DNA of 64,000 nt from Anthostomella pinea (Eukaryota; Ascomycota; Sordariomycetes; Xylariales; Xylariaceae), in the NCBI GenBank assembly GCA_963556695.1, contig CAUWAG010000003.1:7316001-7380000 (forward strand), given 5' to 3'. Position numbers and translations under genes: made by a program. Below the pieces are notes generated by a model, which saw nothing but the letters and a program-made list of their open reading frames with translations, was not told the DNA's origin and did no database searches. Below, piece by piece: positions 23,714 through 36,020 of this stretch (its first letter is position 1; each line of letters begins with the position of its first letter).

Positions 23714-26700
23714 TCTGGCGGCTGGTATTCAATTCGTCTGACTCGTTTCGTCTCGTGACTGTTTGCCTCTGAAGGTCCCACAACTCTTTCTATTATCCTT
23801 TTGTCTTCTGTCTCTTTCCTCTTTGCAAGAGATTCCCAAACTGATCCCGTTTCCAGACGATACAAGCGGTTGGCGAAAGAAGGTAGCGAAGGTATTGGTC
23901 AACTGGCAACAGCAAGTATGCAACGACCCCCGGTGAGATTAATGAACCGATATAATAGTGGCGAAGAGAAGTGAAACTGCAAGGTAGCCGGACCCGCGTA
24001 GTGAATGGGAAAGAAGAATCTGCCGATATGAAAGAAGGCTATCGACAAAAGGATGAGTGCACAGCGCTGGCAGCCAAGAGGAAGAAGAGAGTAGGGGAAA
24101 GCCAAGAGAAAAGGCACCGGCCGGCCGGGGACCTGAGGCTATATTGGAGGTTCGTTAGGAGAGGCTGAGGGAGAGAGGGGAGCGCACTGCTCCCGTTGAG
24201 GGAGGGCTTGTATCAGGACGGAACGATGTGCGCTGGGGTGTATCTGATCTTTCCGGCCTGGTGGTGGTGAGGTTCCCTCGTCTGAGATCCACGTTCTAGA
24301 GATTCGATCTATTATGACTGCTGGCATCCGAACGGCATTGGCGACATCCGTGGGGCGACTGGGTCCCAGCGTGGGATGATGCTTGGCCTCAACCTTGATA
24401 TCAACCCTTGGGCTGCTCGGTTGAGGCAGTATGAGACACTATGAGACACGCTCTTGAGGCAGGACGGCTTTGTGTGAAGCGATGACCCAAGGCGCTTCTC
24501 TGCCCACAGACCCTATGTCGATGATCTACAGGGATACCGAGACCTTAGCTTGTTCGGGTTGGGGCTCTGGCTCTTTCGCATAACAGATGGGTTGCTGATC
24601 AGACGAGCTGGACGACGATGATACTTGACGGAGGTGATATCATGAGGCGACAGGAGTTTCTTCATGTACGAAAGGGGAGATCTTCAGACACGAGGCGGCA
24701 TGCAAGAGCTTAAGAACGAGCAGGGCAGACGGGGTCGCTTGGGAAACACGTACAGTCTCATCAGCCACGGGCGAGACGGCCATATGTCCTCACCGGCCAA
24801 TACATAGTGCCTGCATAGTATCTGCGGGGTGTGCTGATGGGTAGCTAGGCAGCTGGGGTCGGGCAGCGGTTCCCATTCTATCTTGCCTCATGATGTGCAG
24901 AATGGGTATTCGTCCAGATGCAGGTTAGGGGACCTGATCTCTACCCGGCCATGGCAACGCTGGCGGGCAGCAGCCAAGGGCCAGAACCGGGGCGGGTGCA
25001 GTCAGGCAGTACATTCGGTGCTGCCAATTGGACAGACCATGTCACGAAGCAGAGGTACCCCAGTGCGAGCCCTCGGGTCCTGGAATAGACGGTAACGCAG
25101 CATGCTGCAGAGACGGGCATTGGGCCTTCACGTAATTGCGGCGGCCAGAGGAAGTCGTCGATAATAGGGAATATCATGCCAGTCCATCGCGATTGGTCAC
25201 AGCCGGGCGGTTAGAAGGCGTGGTATAGCCAATGGGCGGGGTTTGGCCCTGCAGGGTGGTGACGAGAAAACAAGGGGCAGCACCTCCGTTGCAGGGATTC
25301 AGGGGTCAAGCACCCAGCCAGCCCCCCGCCTTGCGAATGGCTTCTCATCGACCCGTGCGATGCCGGCTGGCGTTGCTCTGCACCATGACCATATGACAGA
25401 TGCCATATTTCACAATGGTGAACTGAGTTAAATCGTGCCATCTCGTACGTGTCGTATCTTGGCCTCCAAGAACAGTGACCACGTGCGCTCGTGGATAGCG
25501 ACTCGGGATAAAAACGTGGCGGGAGTCCCCGATCCCCCATCCGAGTACGAGTAACGTCCGCCGTGTGACCCCCAGCCGGCCCTGCATGTCGCTTGCCTTG
25601 CTCCTGTGCTCTTTGACGTCAAGCCACCGCCTATTCAGCCATCATATTCTGGCCCCAAGCGCAGAGGCAGAGCAATGCATTGCTGCTGAAGGACTTTGAG
25701 AGAGCGCTTGGGGCTGATGGGAGGTCCCAAACGCAGACGGGTTTCGCAGAGGCCAATGCTGAGGCATCTGGAACCTGAGGTCGTAGATCACCAGGATGTT
25801 GGAGGGCAGGGGTCCGACCGCATCACCCGAGGAACTAATAAACTGGATCCCGTGCATGAGAAGTTGAGAACTTGTACTGCGGGAGCCGGTGCAAGCCGGG
25901 CAGCTGCTGGGGTCTCAACCAACATCAGTGATGGAGGGGTCGAGAACCTCGTAAAGGACCAGAAAACCTTGATCAGAGATAACTATCGTCAAGAATAACC
26001 CGGATGTTCTTTCTGAAACAGCCAGGTGAACCTTCACTCATTACCACCAATTTGGGATTGAGACTTCCATCGTTGTTTGGCTGGTCATCCCCTTCATATG
26101 GGTGGAACAGGTAAGCAATAACTGCCATGATAGTGAAGGGCAACAAAAATGGATGGTGATCGTTCGAGACAGATAGATTTGTCGGATGGCCGTCAGTAGA
26201 TGAAGCACCATTCATCTTGTAGATCGGGCAACTGCTCGTCCCTTCCATATCACTTCATCAATTCACACATTCTCGTCTTCATGATGCTGGGAGCCCAAAT
26301 TATGGCGAATGCAACCAACCGTACGTCGCCGGAAGCCCTTCGCTACCGCACGACGGCTTTCGTGTTTGGAATCACCCGTAAAAAGCCACCAGCTCACCGT
26401 CCGGCAAGAAATAGTACAGGTATAACTGGGAGACCTCAGCCCCGACCCAACGTTGTGCTAGGCAGAGACCATGTGCGGTGTACAGCCCAAGAAAGAAGCA
26501 CTTCTTCCATTGGCTGTGTACGTGATTCTTGGCGGCGGTTGCTGAGGAATCCTCATTGGACTCGCTTGTGGGGGAGCAATTAGGAAACTGCCCCCAGGCC
26601 GAGTCGAAATGGTGTTGTGAGCCTGTCGCAATGGCTGGGAACGGTGTGGCTTGCGGTGCAGAACGACCAATGGGATGAAGCCGTCATGTTCATTCTGCAG

Positions 26701-27747
26701 CGGCATCGCATCCGTCCGGCAGGGTCTTCGGCCGAGTGTCCAACACCAACACCTTTCCCCCATGAACAGGATCTAATCAACGGGATCGATAAGATGCAGC
26801 GAGACCCCGATGGAAATGATCCCTCGGCGACCTGGGGTACTGGTCCAATGTTCTCGAACTGCCTTCGAGAGACGCCGGCTACAACCTGTTCCCCGGGCTC
26901 GTTGTCACTCTTTGGGCCGCAGTCCGAATCCCACAATGGCACCTGCGTCTTGGGGTCCAGATGCCGCCGTACGTCCTTATCAGAATCCTACTCTCACGTC
27001 GTATCCCGACAGACTTCGGGGTATTTCCCTCGCAGACGATGGCGATGTCAATCTGCGGGTCTCAAAAGCAACTGCATGCCGAGAGAGTCCTCGCTGGTCC
27101 CTTATTAGTACCGAGATCTCTCGCTACCTAGACATAGACTAGTGCTCCTGGATTGTGAATCGATCTACTGCGTTATCAGTTTCCCAGCTGGTCGTAATAA
27201 GTTCAATACGAATAGCAGAGTAGCTAACACGGTAGCGCCAACCCCTAATGGTCGTCGATATGACAGTGTTGGCAGCTATACTGTATTCCACCCGGTACTC
27301 CAAGTGTCCTGCGCTATTCCTCGGAATCGGGTAGTGCTCCTGTCACACTCGTTTTATTTGAAGGCGTAAGCATGCTACCGTAAAAGCCGACTTGCATGGG
27401 TCGATAGGTAGCATCTGCGCTTTGCTGGCTCTATTTCTTTGGCGGAGAGATCCTCGGCTGCAGTGCCCTTGTAAAGGACGTCTTGAAATGGCGTACGTAT
27501 GTGGCCTTTGGCACCTTTCTTTGCACTCCTCATGCCCAAGCCACTCTGCACAGGTACAATCTGCGTTGACTCCAGACGGGTGCCGCGTGCTGGACCTAAA
27601 TATACCATCGTGGAGCTGACCGAGATGCAAAGGCACATACACTGCCCAAAATACACGACCATGTCACACACACTCGTTTGCTGGTAATGACAGTACCAAC
27701 TCTAGATACATCAAGTACTACAGTAGGCTGGAATGCTGCAGCACAAT
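23714..27747. other. 4.0-kb gene-poor region
   Basis: No convincing gene. A decayed-looking open segment lies at 26471-26620 on the plus strand: it starts MCGVQPKKEALLPLAVYVIL, has an in-frame TGA at 26543-26545, then continues GILIGLACGGAIRKLPPG. Other open frames here lack coding character. No terminal repeats or transposase motifs were recognised. Confidence 0.45.
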
Positions 27748-28463
27748 CTACTCGATGAGGTATTCATCTCTCCAAAAGGAGATCGCCTTCTCTGCCTCGT
27801 CTCCCAGGTGGTCTGCTATTTCGGACCGCGATGCAGGACTCGACATCTTGTCGAGCATATCCCTGAAGCTAGACGTAATGTCGGTTAAGACATTGACTGC
27901 ATGTTCCGACAGCGGCTGTGCCTCAGTACAGTAGGGAAGGAGGGTGCGGGCTGGGTTTGATGTTTTCTCATATGCGTTGCTGCAACCAAGTTGGCGATGG
28001 AGGACTGTCAAGCTTGCTGGTACGGCGGCTACTTCTTCAACCGGAATAACAGGCACCTCCCGATCATCAACCAGACTTGGGCCCGTCAGTTCGGACATTC
28101 CCAATTGAAACAGAGATTGAATGAGGTCATGAGAGTCAAACAACTCACTATAGCTGTAGCTTCGTGAGCATGGCCACTGGGCTCTGTAGGCCCTCATCTT
28201 GCTTGAGAAGGAAGACAATGGCGATATCTCGTCCACCGTTCAGGTGGCACAAGCGTTCGATCCGGCTCTGGGTGTGGTCTGAGCCAACATCCCGTGGTGA
28301 CAAGAAGATAACGCTGAGTGACCGGTGAGACGAGCCGCCTCGTGGCGGTAGGGGCATTACTGCATCGCAAGCATCAAGTTTGGCCGCCTCTGTCGCTGCG
28401 CTTAGCATTGCTGAAACGAATCAAGAAGCAACAGGCAAGGATGACACGGGGAACTGATGTACC
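27748..28463 (-). CDS. Unrecognised conserved-looking protein, 5' end uncertain
   Basis: I do not recognise the family. The last exon (28075-27748) and a middle exon (28400-28149) join cleanly: CTA-TA|GTGAGT to AAG|T reads TKLQLYLVDDREVPVIPVEE. The product has the look of a folded alpha/beta region (SLSVIFLSPRDVGSD, RDIAIVFLLKQDEG, AMLTKLQLYLVDDREVPVIPV) followed by a helical tail ending SFWRDEYLIE. Upstream, a donor (AG|GTACATC, exon ending at 28463) can join two ways. One gives AFNQPVESAATEAAKLD with acceptor at 28401. The other gives STSQWKAMLSAATEAAK with acceptor at about 28411. I prefer the first. The initiator ATG is not fixed and may lie in a further exon near 28560-28720; the second way has an ATG within frame at about 28560. 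Confidence 0.6.
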
Positions 28464-29693
28464 TTTCCACTGGCTGGTTGAAAGCAGAAGCGCTGGCAGT
28501 GAGGCCCAATCGGGTCGCTTGCGCATGGAGAAACAAATCTTGCAGCTCTCCATCCTACCCGTGCCGCGATCTAACCCGCCTGCTGGTGTTGTGTAGCCTC
28601 GCCTCGTGCAATGGGGCCAATGGCGTCTCCGAGTTAAACAATAGGCGCGGCCTGTGTCCCGACCGGTACACGCGTGGCTGTGCTTGTCGACCAACTGCAG
28701 CTGCGGCACCACGGCTCACACCCGCTGAAGAAGCGAATGCCCTCGGGGACGTGAAGGCCGGTCCTGAGGTCGGCGGGGTTGGCTGGCCAGGAATAACAGG
28801 TCGCCAGTGTGTGCAAGATGTTACAGAGAACGTCCTTTCACTGAGAACTAGACGGTCAGACGGACCTCGTGACGGGTTGACGGGTCGCTATGTATAGCAG
28901 CCCAAACCGAGGCTGTGTACAGTACCTTATGCGAAGGAGCCTCTGGACTGAGACTGGATGAGAAAAGGCTAGGCCGTGGACGAAGACCAGCGCCGTGCTG
29001 AGAGATGATGTAGAGTCCCTGTGCGGCTTGTGTAGGTAGTGGACAGTCGGTGTTATGAAAGGTCAAGGTTGGGATGGTTCATGGGACCGTACATGTGATG
29101 TGCGTCCAACACAACCAAGTTCTCGTCTAGGTACCTATCTGAATCAAATCAGACACACACCTGAGTTGAGTGATGTCCCTTCCTCCTCTGGTTGCCTGCG
29201 CTTGCCTCTTGCCTCTTGTGCAACATAAAATGGTTGGTGCTTCCCCTTGATGTCGCTCCTTCCTTCACTTGGGGGTACGACTCCTCATAGGGTTCCAAAT
29301 CATTTGACTTTTGCCTCCGGTCTGCACCAAATGTGGAATGGATTGAGTAGGGGGTATCAATGATTTTTGGTTCGATTTTATAAGAGCTGCGTTGTCTGGG
29401 GCGCCCAAGGGGCCGCTGTGCGTGATGGCTGATATGTACAGGTATATATATATAAACAGGAGTGAAGTCTTTTCGCCCCTTGGTATTAGTACACGAATAC
29501 ATCTGGCTTTGTGTCGCCAGATGCAGCAAATGCGCAGGTATCGAGCTTGTCAAGTCATAGACAACCGTGCATCACACCAGAGCAGGTAAGGATGTGGCCC
29601 CCTATCTTCACTATTACTCCTGGCGTGTCCTATGCAACGAGACAGATTCACCAAAGCTGAAGGCTCCAAGGTAGCTATGCTCGGACCTCAGGC
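28464..29693. other. Region upstream of unrecognised gene / downstream of OPA3
   Basis: May hold the missing first exon of the unrecognised gene (28464-28720). Beyond that, no gene seen. A short TA run lies near 29440-29455. Confidence 0.4.
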
Positions 29694-30449
29694 TTACTTA
29701 CGAGACGGAGATGCCACTGGTGTCGGCGTCGGCGTTGGGGTCTCCAGAGGCGGTAATAGCGGCTTCTTTGTCTTGGGATCCTTCACCCCTCTCAGAACAT
29801 CCTCCAGCGCCAGAACTCTGCTCTGCTGGCGTTTTTCAGCCTCTTCAAGCTCCTTCTCTCGTTTTTCTAGCTGGTCGAAGCGTTCCCTGAGCTCTGTGAT
29901 CCTCTCGAGATTGGTGTCCGGCTTCTGCGATGACCTGTGGTATTCATACAATATCAGGGCGGTGGCCACCATGAGTATAAAGCCATCGCCAATAACGTCG
30001 GCGAACAGGTCGACCGCCTTCGCTTCGGGTAAAGGCCTGAACTTCCTCTTCCAGACGCTTATTATCGGCAAGGCTCTTTTCGAGCGGCTCTCTTTGCTCG
30101 TGGTGCCATGCTTGGCTCGTAGTCCCTCCTCCTTTTCGACCTGTTCCTTGGTCTTGACGGTGGGAGCCTCGGCTTTCTCCTTGGCTCTGAGTTCGGCCTC
30201 GGTGTTTCGAAGAAGTGCTACCGATGCTCGCATATTGAGCTGGTGGATCTTCTGGCCATACCTCGCAGCGAAATGGCGGAAGCCTGGGTGGTCATGAGCT
30301 TGCAATTTAATCCGGTTCTGGCAATGCTCGTCAGTGGTTTGTCTCTATTGCTGGGTAATAGACAGGCTACGTAGTGAGCTTACGGCGCCATATTTCGAAA
30401 CGTGCCTGAGGAATAGCGAGGCAAGCTTGAACAGGGGCAATGCCACCAT
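29694..30449 (-). CDS. OPA3-like mitochondrial protein
   Basis: Minus-strand exons 30449-30384 and 30317-29694 give 690 nt, 229 aa. The N-terminus MVALPLFKLASLFLRHVSKY|GANRIKLQAHDHPGFR is the OPA3 signature, including a mitochondrial-type amphipathic/hydrophobic start. A hydrophobic segment (VIGDGFILMVATALILYEY) lies at about residues 135-155. A strong coiled coil follows (LERITELRERFDQLEKREKE), then a Pro/Thr tail (TPTPTPTPVASPSRK). OPA3 proteins are mitochondrial membrane-associated; their precise activity is unsettled. The stop lies inside a near-perfect donor sequence (CGTAAGTAAG), so an alternatively spliced longer C-terminus cannot be excluded. Head-to-head with the polo kinase gene. 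Confidence 0.9.
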
Positions 30450-31263
30450 ATTGGCTGGTAATTGACGTTACCGGTTCTTCATATATGCGATAGCGTGGGC
30501 AATGAGCAATGGGCAATGGGATGGGAGGACCTTGGAGGCAGTTTATAAGTTCCAGAACGGACATGGAGTTGCGGCGCATCCAAAATGACATCTGACATGC
30601 CCCTTATCGATAAATGGGCCACAGTGGCCGCCACACCCAGGGACCTGGGCAGCCGTGAATCGATGGTCAACGGTCAAAAAGGGCGGCCCCACAGCAGCTT
30701 GCCAGCTCTTGCCCGTTGCCTCCCCAACGCCGCCGGTCCTCCACTCATAAACGAACCCACTGACTGCCACGACTGCCCCCAGTGCCAGACGTGCACACCG
30801 TCGTTGTGGTCGTGTAATTAATCAGTTGACGCTTTACTTTCTCAACATCGTACATTGTTGCCCAAGCATTGTAGCTGTGCCAGTTGAGCCTCGACTTTAA
30901 CTCGTCATCCTATCACCACGCCCGATGCCGCCGCAGAGTTTGAGCTTTCTGTGAGTTCCTTCCGTTGCCTCGATGTGTGTGCCATGTTTATCAAGCTTGA
31001 AGCTTTCTCACCCCAACTTCCCTGCCAATGTTTTCTCTTGCCTTCTGCACGCGCGCAAGTAGACTGGCTCTCAGGCACTGCAAACCCCAGTCGTATCATA
31101 ATTATCTCGCGAATTCGCCGTCAACGACAGTGTCAACAACTATCTACGGGGTTGCTGACGTCGGTCTCTAGAAACTCGAGCATCTCAGCCATACAAGCAG
31201 CAGAACTCCCGCTGACCTCCAGTCGCCGGCCCCACGCACCCCACCGCTTGATACCTTTTCCAG
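30450..31263. promoter_or_regulatory. Bidirectional promoter region, OPA3 / polo kinase
   Basis: 814 bp between divergent starts. Pyrimidine-rich leader before the kinase ATG. No other gene seen. Confidence 0.5.
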
Positions 31264-34200
31264 ATGGCAGACAGACTCTTCGCTGCGAAGCAAGGAGCAT
31301 ACACGGACGCGTTATCACCTAGAGACGCGAATGCGCAACTACCGCATCGAGCCACCGAGGTCGCCAAAGTGAAACCAATCGTGGCGTCCAAACCCCCCCA
31401 GAAAGAAAAGGAGCTACCTCCTCAACCTCCGCTGCAAGTCCAAGAACCTCCCAGCTCGGACCGCAGAGATGGCGCTACCTACCAGGTTGGCAAGATGCTG
31501 GGCAAGGGGGGCTTTGCCGTCTGCTACGAGGGACAGTTGCCGGGACACAGGAAGAAGTATGCATTGAAGATTGTCAAGTGCAAGATGCCCTCCAAGATGG
31601 AACAGAAGGTCTGTCGCCGCTCCATTTAGATGATCGGGTAGGGAGATACTGACTAGGGGCAAGTTCCAAACCGAATTACAAATCCACTCCAAGATGAAGC
31701 AGCAAAACATTGTCCAGTTCCTCAGGGCCTTCACCTTCGACAACTGCACTTACCTGGTGCTGGAGCTCTGTCCAAACGGCAGCTTGATGGACATGGTCAA
31801 GCGGAGGAAAGGCCTGACAGAGCCCGAGGTACGGTTCTACTCAATTCAGATTGCCGGTGCTATCAAGTATATGCACGCCAAAGGCATTATCCATCGGGAT
31901 CTCAAGATGGGCAACATCTTCCTCGACAAGAACATGGACGCTAAAGTCGGTGACTTTGGTCTGGCTGCCTTACTAGTCACAGGCAAGGACATGCAGACCA
32001 TTCGCCGTACTACCCTTTGTGGGACGCCGAACTACATCGCTCCCGAGATCCTGGAAAAGGGCAAAAAAGGGCACGACCACATGGTTGATATATGGAGCTT
32101 GGGGATCATCATGTGAGCTATGTCAAGGGTTGTCATTACATAGCCGAAGCTAACAGCCTGCTTTAGGTTCGCCATGTTGACCTCCAAACCGCCCTTCCAG
32201 TCCTCAACCACGGACGAGATATATCGTCGAGCCAAAAACCGAGACTACGACTGGCCCAGGCCAGAAACTTCTGACAAGTACATCTCACAAGAGGCCAAAG
32301 ATGTTGTCGCTACCATGTTGGAAGACGCGGATAAGAGACCAGACCCCGATACTATTGTGCAGCACGACTTTTTCGTATCGGGCTACGTCCCGACAGCAGC
32401 AGAGATAACCCCGAAGCTGCGTGACTTTCCCCCTGACGGTGACCACTTCTACACGGTTAATCTGACACCGCGGATGGTGTCACAGAATCTGCGAAACCTG
32501 AAGGACATGTGCAGAAGCTGTGATGTTGGGCCCTGGAATCAGACGCAGCTGGTCTACAAGAGCACCTGGAGAGAAGTCGCTTTAGAAGAGAAGGCAGGCT
32601 TGACGCCAATCATTCCGCTTGCGGAAGGTATTGTCTACAGACCATACGAAGAGGTTAGTAGAGAACTGGGCTTAACTCAAGTACCGATCCGGCCACCTCC
32701 ACAGCCAGTGGCGAGGCGAGACGACGAAGCCACTTCAACACAGCCAGCACCGACGGGGCTATTACGAGCTCCGCCGCAGAGCTTCGCAGCCCAGCAAAGG
32801 GCTCAAAGCAAACCAGCAAGAACAGCTGCGATGCCACGAGCGCGGACGCTGAATGAGATGCCGCCTCCTAGTGCTAGCGGCACTATGCGGCAGCGTGCCA
32901 GGCGGGAACTCCCTCCGAGCTCAACGGAAAACAACCTCCCTTTGAGAACAGCTTCGAGTTCCATCAAGGTTCCAGAGCTTCCTGCACTTACTCCGGAGCC
33001 AGCATCTCAACAACCGGCTCCGGAGCCTAAGAAGGCTGCAGCCGAAAAAGTGCGAGAGGAACAACATCCCAACCCAAACCCTGCCGAGATTCCAATGGGT
33101 ACCTTGTTCGGTCCAAGGGAACGCAAGTTGGCAGTAGCAGATTCGAGGCCCGAAATGGTCTTGGACCGGCTCCGTCGGCTCCAGGCTGAGCTTGAACGTG
33201 CCCTGAACTCAAGGTCGATGGCGATCGTCGGAAAACAGCAAACGCCTTCACCGCCCCATATCGTCGTCAAGTGGGTGGATTACTCCAACAAGTTTGGACT
33301 GGGCTACATTTTGAACGACGGCAGCGTAGGCTGCGTGTTGAAGAGTATACCGGGAAGTGCCAAAGGCAGTAAAACCGTCACCCTTCCGCCTAGTTGCATC
33401 CTAGTCCGGGAGGCGGAACAGCATTGCTCTCGGCGGCAAGACAACGGATACCCTGATCGGAACCAGATCGTACCGATGACACAGGCGATCCAATTCTACG
33501 AGAACAATGGCGAGGCAGGCCTGTCGACCGTTTTCGTCCACCCTTCACAATTCAAGATAGGTGTGAACGAGGACGGCACACCTGGGAGAATCCCACTGGG
33601 TCGAGACATCTATGATTATCGCAAGCGGGAACATCTGGTTTTGTGGAAGAAGTTTGCCAACTACATGATGCAATATGGTCGTGACCAAGACGGCACGACC
33701 GACGACACTGGACACATACAGATTCCTACCTCAACCAAGCAGACCATGCCGCCCAGCGATGTCGTAACCTTTTATCAACGAATTGGCGACGTAGGCTGCT
33801 GGGTATTCGCTGATGGCCACCTGCAATTCAACTTCCCCGATCATACCAAGCTCGTTCTCGATGCCACGGGCACGTGGTGCCACTTCTGGCATCTTCCCCA
33901 AGAAGCAGCAGAGAAGCTGGCGGCTACTGGGGAGCTTGATGAGACGGCCCTAGATGATCGGGCAGTATTGTCGTACCCCCTGCAGACGCTTTTGAATTTT
34001 GCCGCGAAACCGGCGGTTCGGTCAGCCCGGCCTATCACTCGAAAGCGTCCAGAAGTAAATCCGATGATGCAGGGCATTCCCGCCGCCAACGACCTGCGCC
34101 GGAAGGTCGAGTTCATCAAAAGCATCATCAAGGAGTGGATCACCAACGACGGTCTGGGCAACAGCAAGATGGACCGGGAACATCGGTTGATGTGGACAGG

Positions 34201-34351
34201 CAGCCGCGAAACGGTGCATAGCGGGCCCGGCAAGCATGTCTGGGTCACCATCGGAGCCAGATGGGGCGACGACAGATACTCTGCTGTTGTCGATCCCAAG
34301 AAACCAGCCGAGTTAGGTGACGAGATCGAGCAGAGGTCGAGCTCCTCTTAG
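31264..34351 (+). CDS. Polo-like kinase
   Basis: Exons 31264-31608, 31664-32112 and 32167-34351 give 2979 nt, 992 aa. The kinase domain spans about residues 72-335. It has the glycine loop GKGGFA (80-85), Lys102 in YALKIVK, HRDLKMGNIF with Asp194, DFG with Asp212, and activation segment RRTTLCGTPNYIAPE. The Thr preceding LCGT (about residue 232) aligns with PLK1 T210. A Pro/Ala/Gln-rich linker (about 430-620) leads to two polo boxes. PB1 begins near residue 629 (VVKWVDYSNKFGLGYILNDG) and PB2 near 796 (VVTFYQRIGDVGCWVFADG). Polo kinases control mitotic entry, spindle poles and cytokinesis (yeast Cdc5). Intron 2 splits the ATG codon of IIMFAML. All motifs are intact. Confidence 0.96.
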
Positions 34352-34824
34352 CAGCAAGCCTAACGAAGAGGATCGAGGCTTTGGAGGGGCTCGAGACAAA
34401 GCTCAGGTACGGGGGCAGCTTGTTTTGATGTGTTCACGGTCGACGTAGATCCACGAGAGATGACATGGCGTTCTTATTTGGTCCTGGCTGGCCGCTGTTT
34501 CAAGCTTCCATTGCATGGCGTAGCGTGTATGGGATAATATATTTCTTTCTACCTGAAGTTGTTTGTGCTCCGCTGCTGTTCATAGTGATGAAGGCTTTAC
34601 GTTTCGCGAGTAGATTTGTCTCCAGCTTTATAGTCGTGTCGGTTGCTGAGCTTATTGAGATAGCTCATTGTGTTGGCAATACGTCCTCTGTTCTATTGCT
34701 GCCGATATTCATATATCGCGTGATAGATACTATCCATCCTCGGTTGGGAGGCTTAGTATAACTCCACTCTGGACTCCTTTTCGAGGATCCCTTAGTCTTT
34801 CAGTCGGCCGTTCCACCGGGAGTG
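34352..34824. other. 3' flank of polo kinase gene
   Basis: No gene recognised. The frame 34465-34761 is hydrophobic but has no recognisable family and lies in the likely 3' UTR. Confidence 0.45.
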
Positions 34825-34930
34825 TACCGTATTTACTCGAACATCTCACTCTGGTGAGGATCTTTTCTGCACGCAAGCCACTCGCGCTAGCAGGGGGGAC
34901 TCGGAGTGAGATGTTCGAGTAAATACGGTA
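34825..34930. mobile_element. TA-flanked MITE-like palindrome with perfect terminal inverted repeats
   Basis: A perfect 27-bp inverted repeat lies at 34825-34851 and 34904-34930, separated by 52 bp. Each arm begins or ends with TA, so the structure reads TA-CCGTATTTACTCGAAC... with the inverse at the right end and TA outside. TA target duplication plus terminal inverted repeats is the pattern of Tc1/mariner-pogo (Fot1-like) elements. At 106 bp with no coding capacity, it would be a non-autonomous miniature element. A long intramolecular hairpin or terminator-like structure is the alternative. Confidence 0.7.
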
Positions 34931-36020
34931 AGGCAGTCAGCGGGATTGCGGGTCTGATTCGTCTGTATCTACCTAGCTAGATATGGCGATGGAGATACTA
35001 TATGTACAACTCTGACCTGCCGTGCCGTTCTCCATGAGAGTAGTAAGTACCACAGGCAGGCAATCGATCGGACACGGCTGGCCCTAGACGTCGCGCGCTA
35101 ACTCTTCCGAAACTCCTATGAATTTATATATATTTCAATCGGGGACGGTATATGAATAGTTAACATGTCAGGTAGGATGTGACAACAGATGGGAGACGAT
35201 TTCTTCTCGTCCACCAGGGTTAACCCCTTTACTATGTTACCCAACCTTGAGCACAGTCAAGGATATCTAGGGGGAGTATGGACGGCACTGCGGGACGCAT
35301 TGTTTACCTAATCTAGGTAGCTTTCAGCTCACCAGCACATCAGGGCGAACTTATGCTTCAGCCAATGTATAAGTACGTTAGGAGCTAACGAGTCCTGCTC
35401 TGTCGTCCGTGGTCCATCGGGTTCTCCCAGCCCCTTTTCGTCTTCGTCGTGACACACCCATCCATCTACTCCTTCTTGTATGTCTGTGAGTCACGCCCAT
35501 TTGTTCCTTCATGCTCTGCATGTGTTGCTTACTCACGCATCCCATTTCCCCCACGGAGGAGCAGGCGCAAAACCTGACGAACAGGCACGGGCTCGCAGTC
35601 GGCACAAGAGACAACTGTCTTCAAATGAACCAGACGCAACCGGTCGAATGCCATCATCAACTGGCTGGCCTTGCGGCACCATGCAGATATTACTAGTGGG
35701 GTACTGTGTATGGTATGTACAAGGAGCCTATAACCCATGGACGAGAGAAGACGCCATCATTGAAGGTTTAGGAGTAGCTTGCGTTCCCCTTATGGCTACC
35801 ATCCGAGTCTTTCAGATGAATTTCTACCACGTCCAATGTGACCTCGCCCGTTTGCCACTCCCAATATCCATGTCCAGGAAAGATAACCGAAATTGATTAT
35901 GCTACAATGGCTTGACCACCTCGACCCTCGACAGTATCCAAGACGGTCGAGCCCGATCGAAGGCAGACTGCTGAGCGAGACCCGGCCCAAACCCCATGTC
36001 CCAGAAGCAGATAGCGTCCA
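34931..36020. other. Intergenic region, MITE-like element / chitin synthase activator
   Basis: No gene recognised. It is the 3' flank of the activator gene. An open frame at 35480-35896 has no coding character that I can support. Confidence 0.4.

Noticed and set aside
26617..27108. Plus-strand 163-codon open frame
   Set aside because: Amino-acid pattern not protein-like, no splice structure and no recognisable motif; overlaps open frames in other phases.
35480..35896. Plus-strand 138-codon open frame downstream of the activator gene
   Set aside because: No family resemblance or splice-supported exons; lies in the expected 3' flank.
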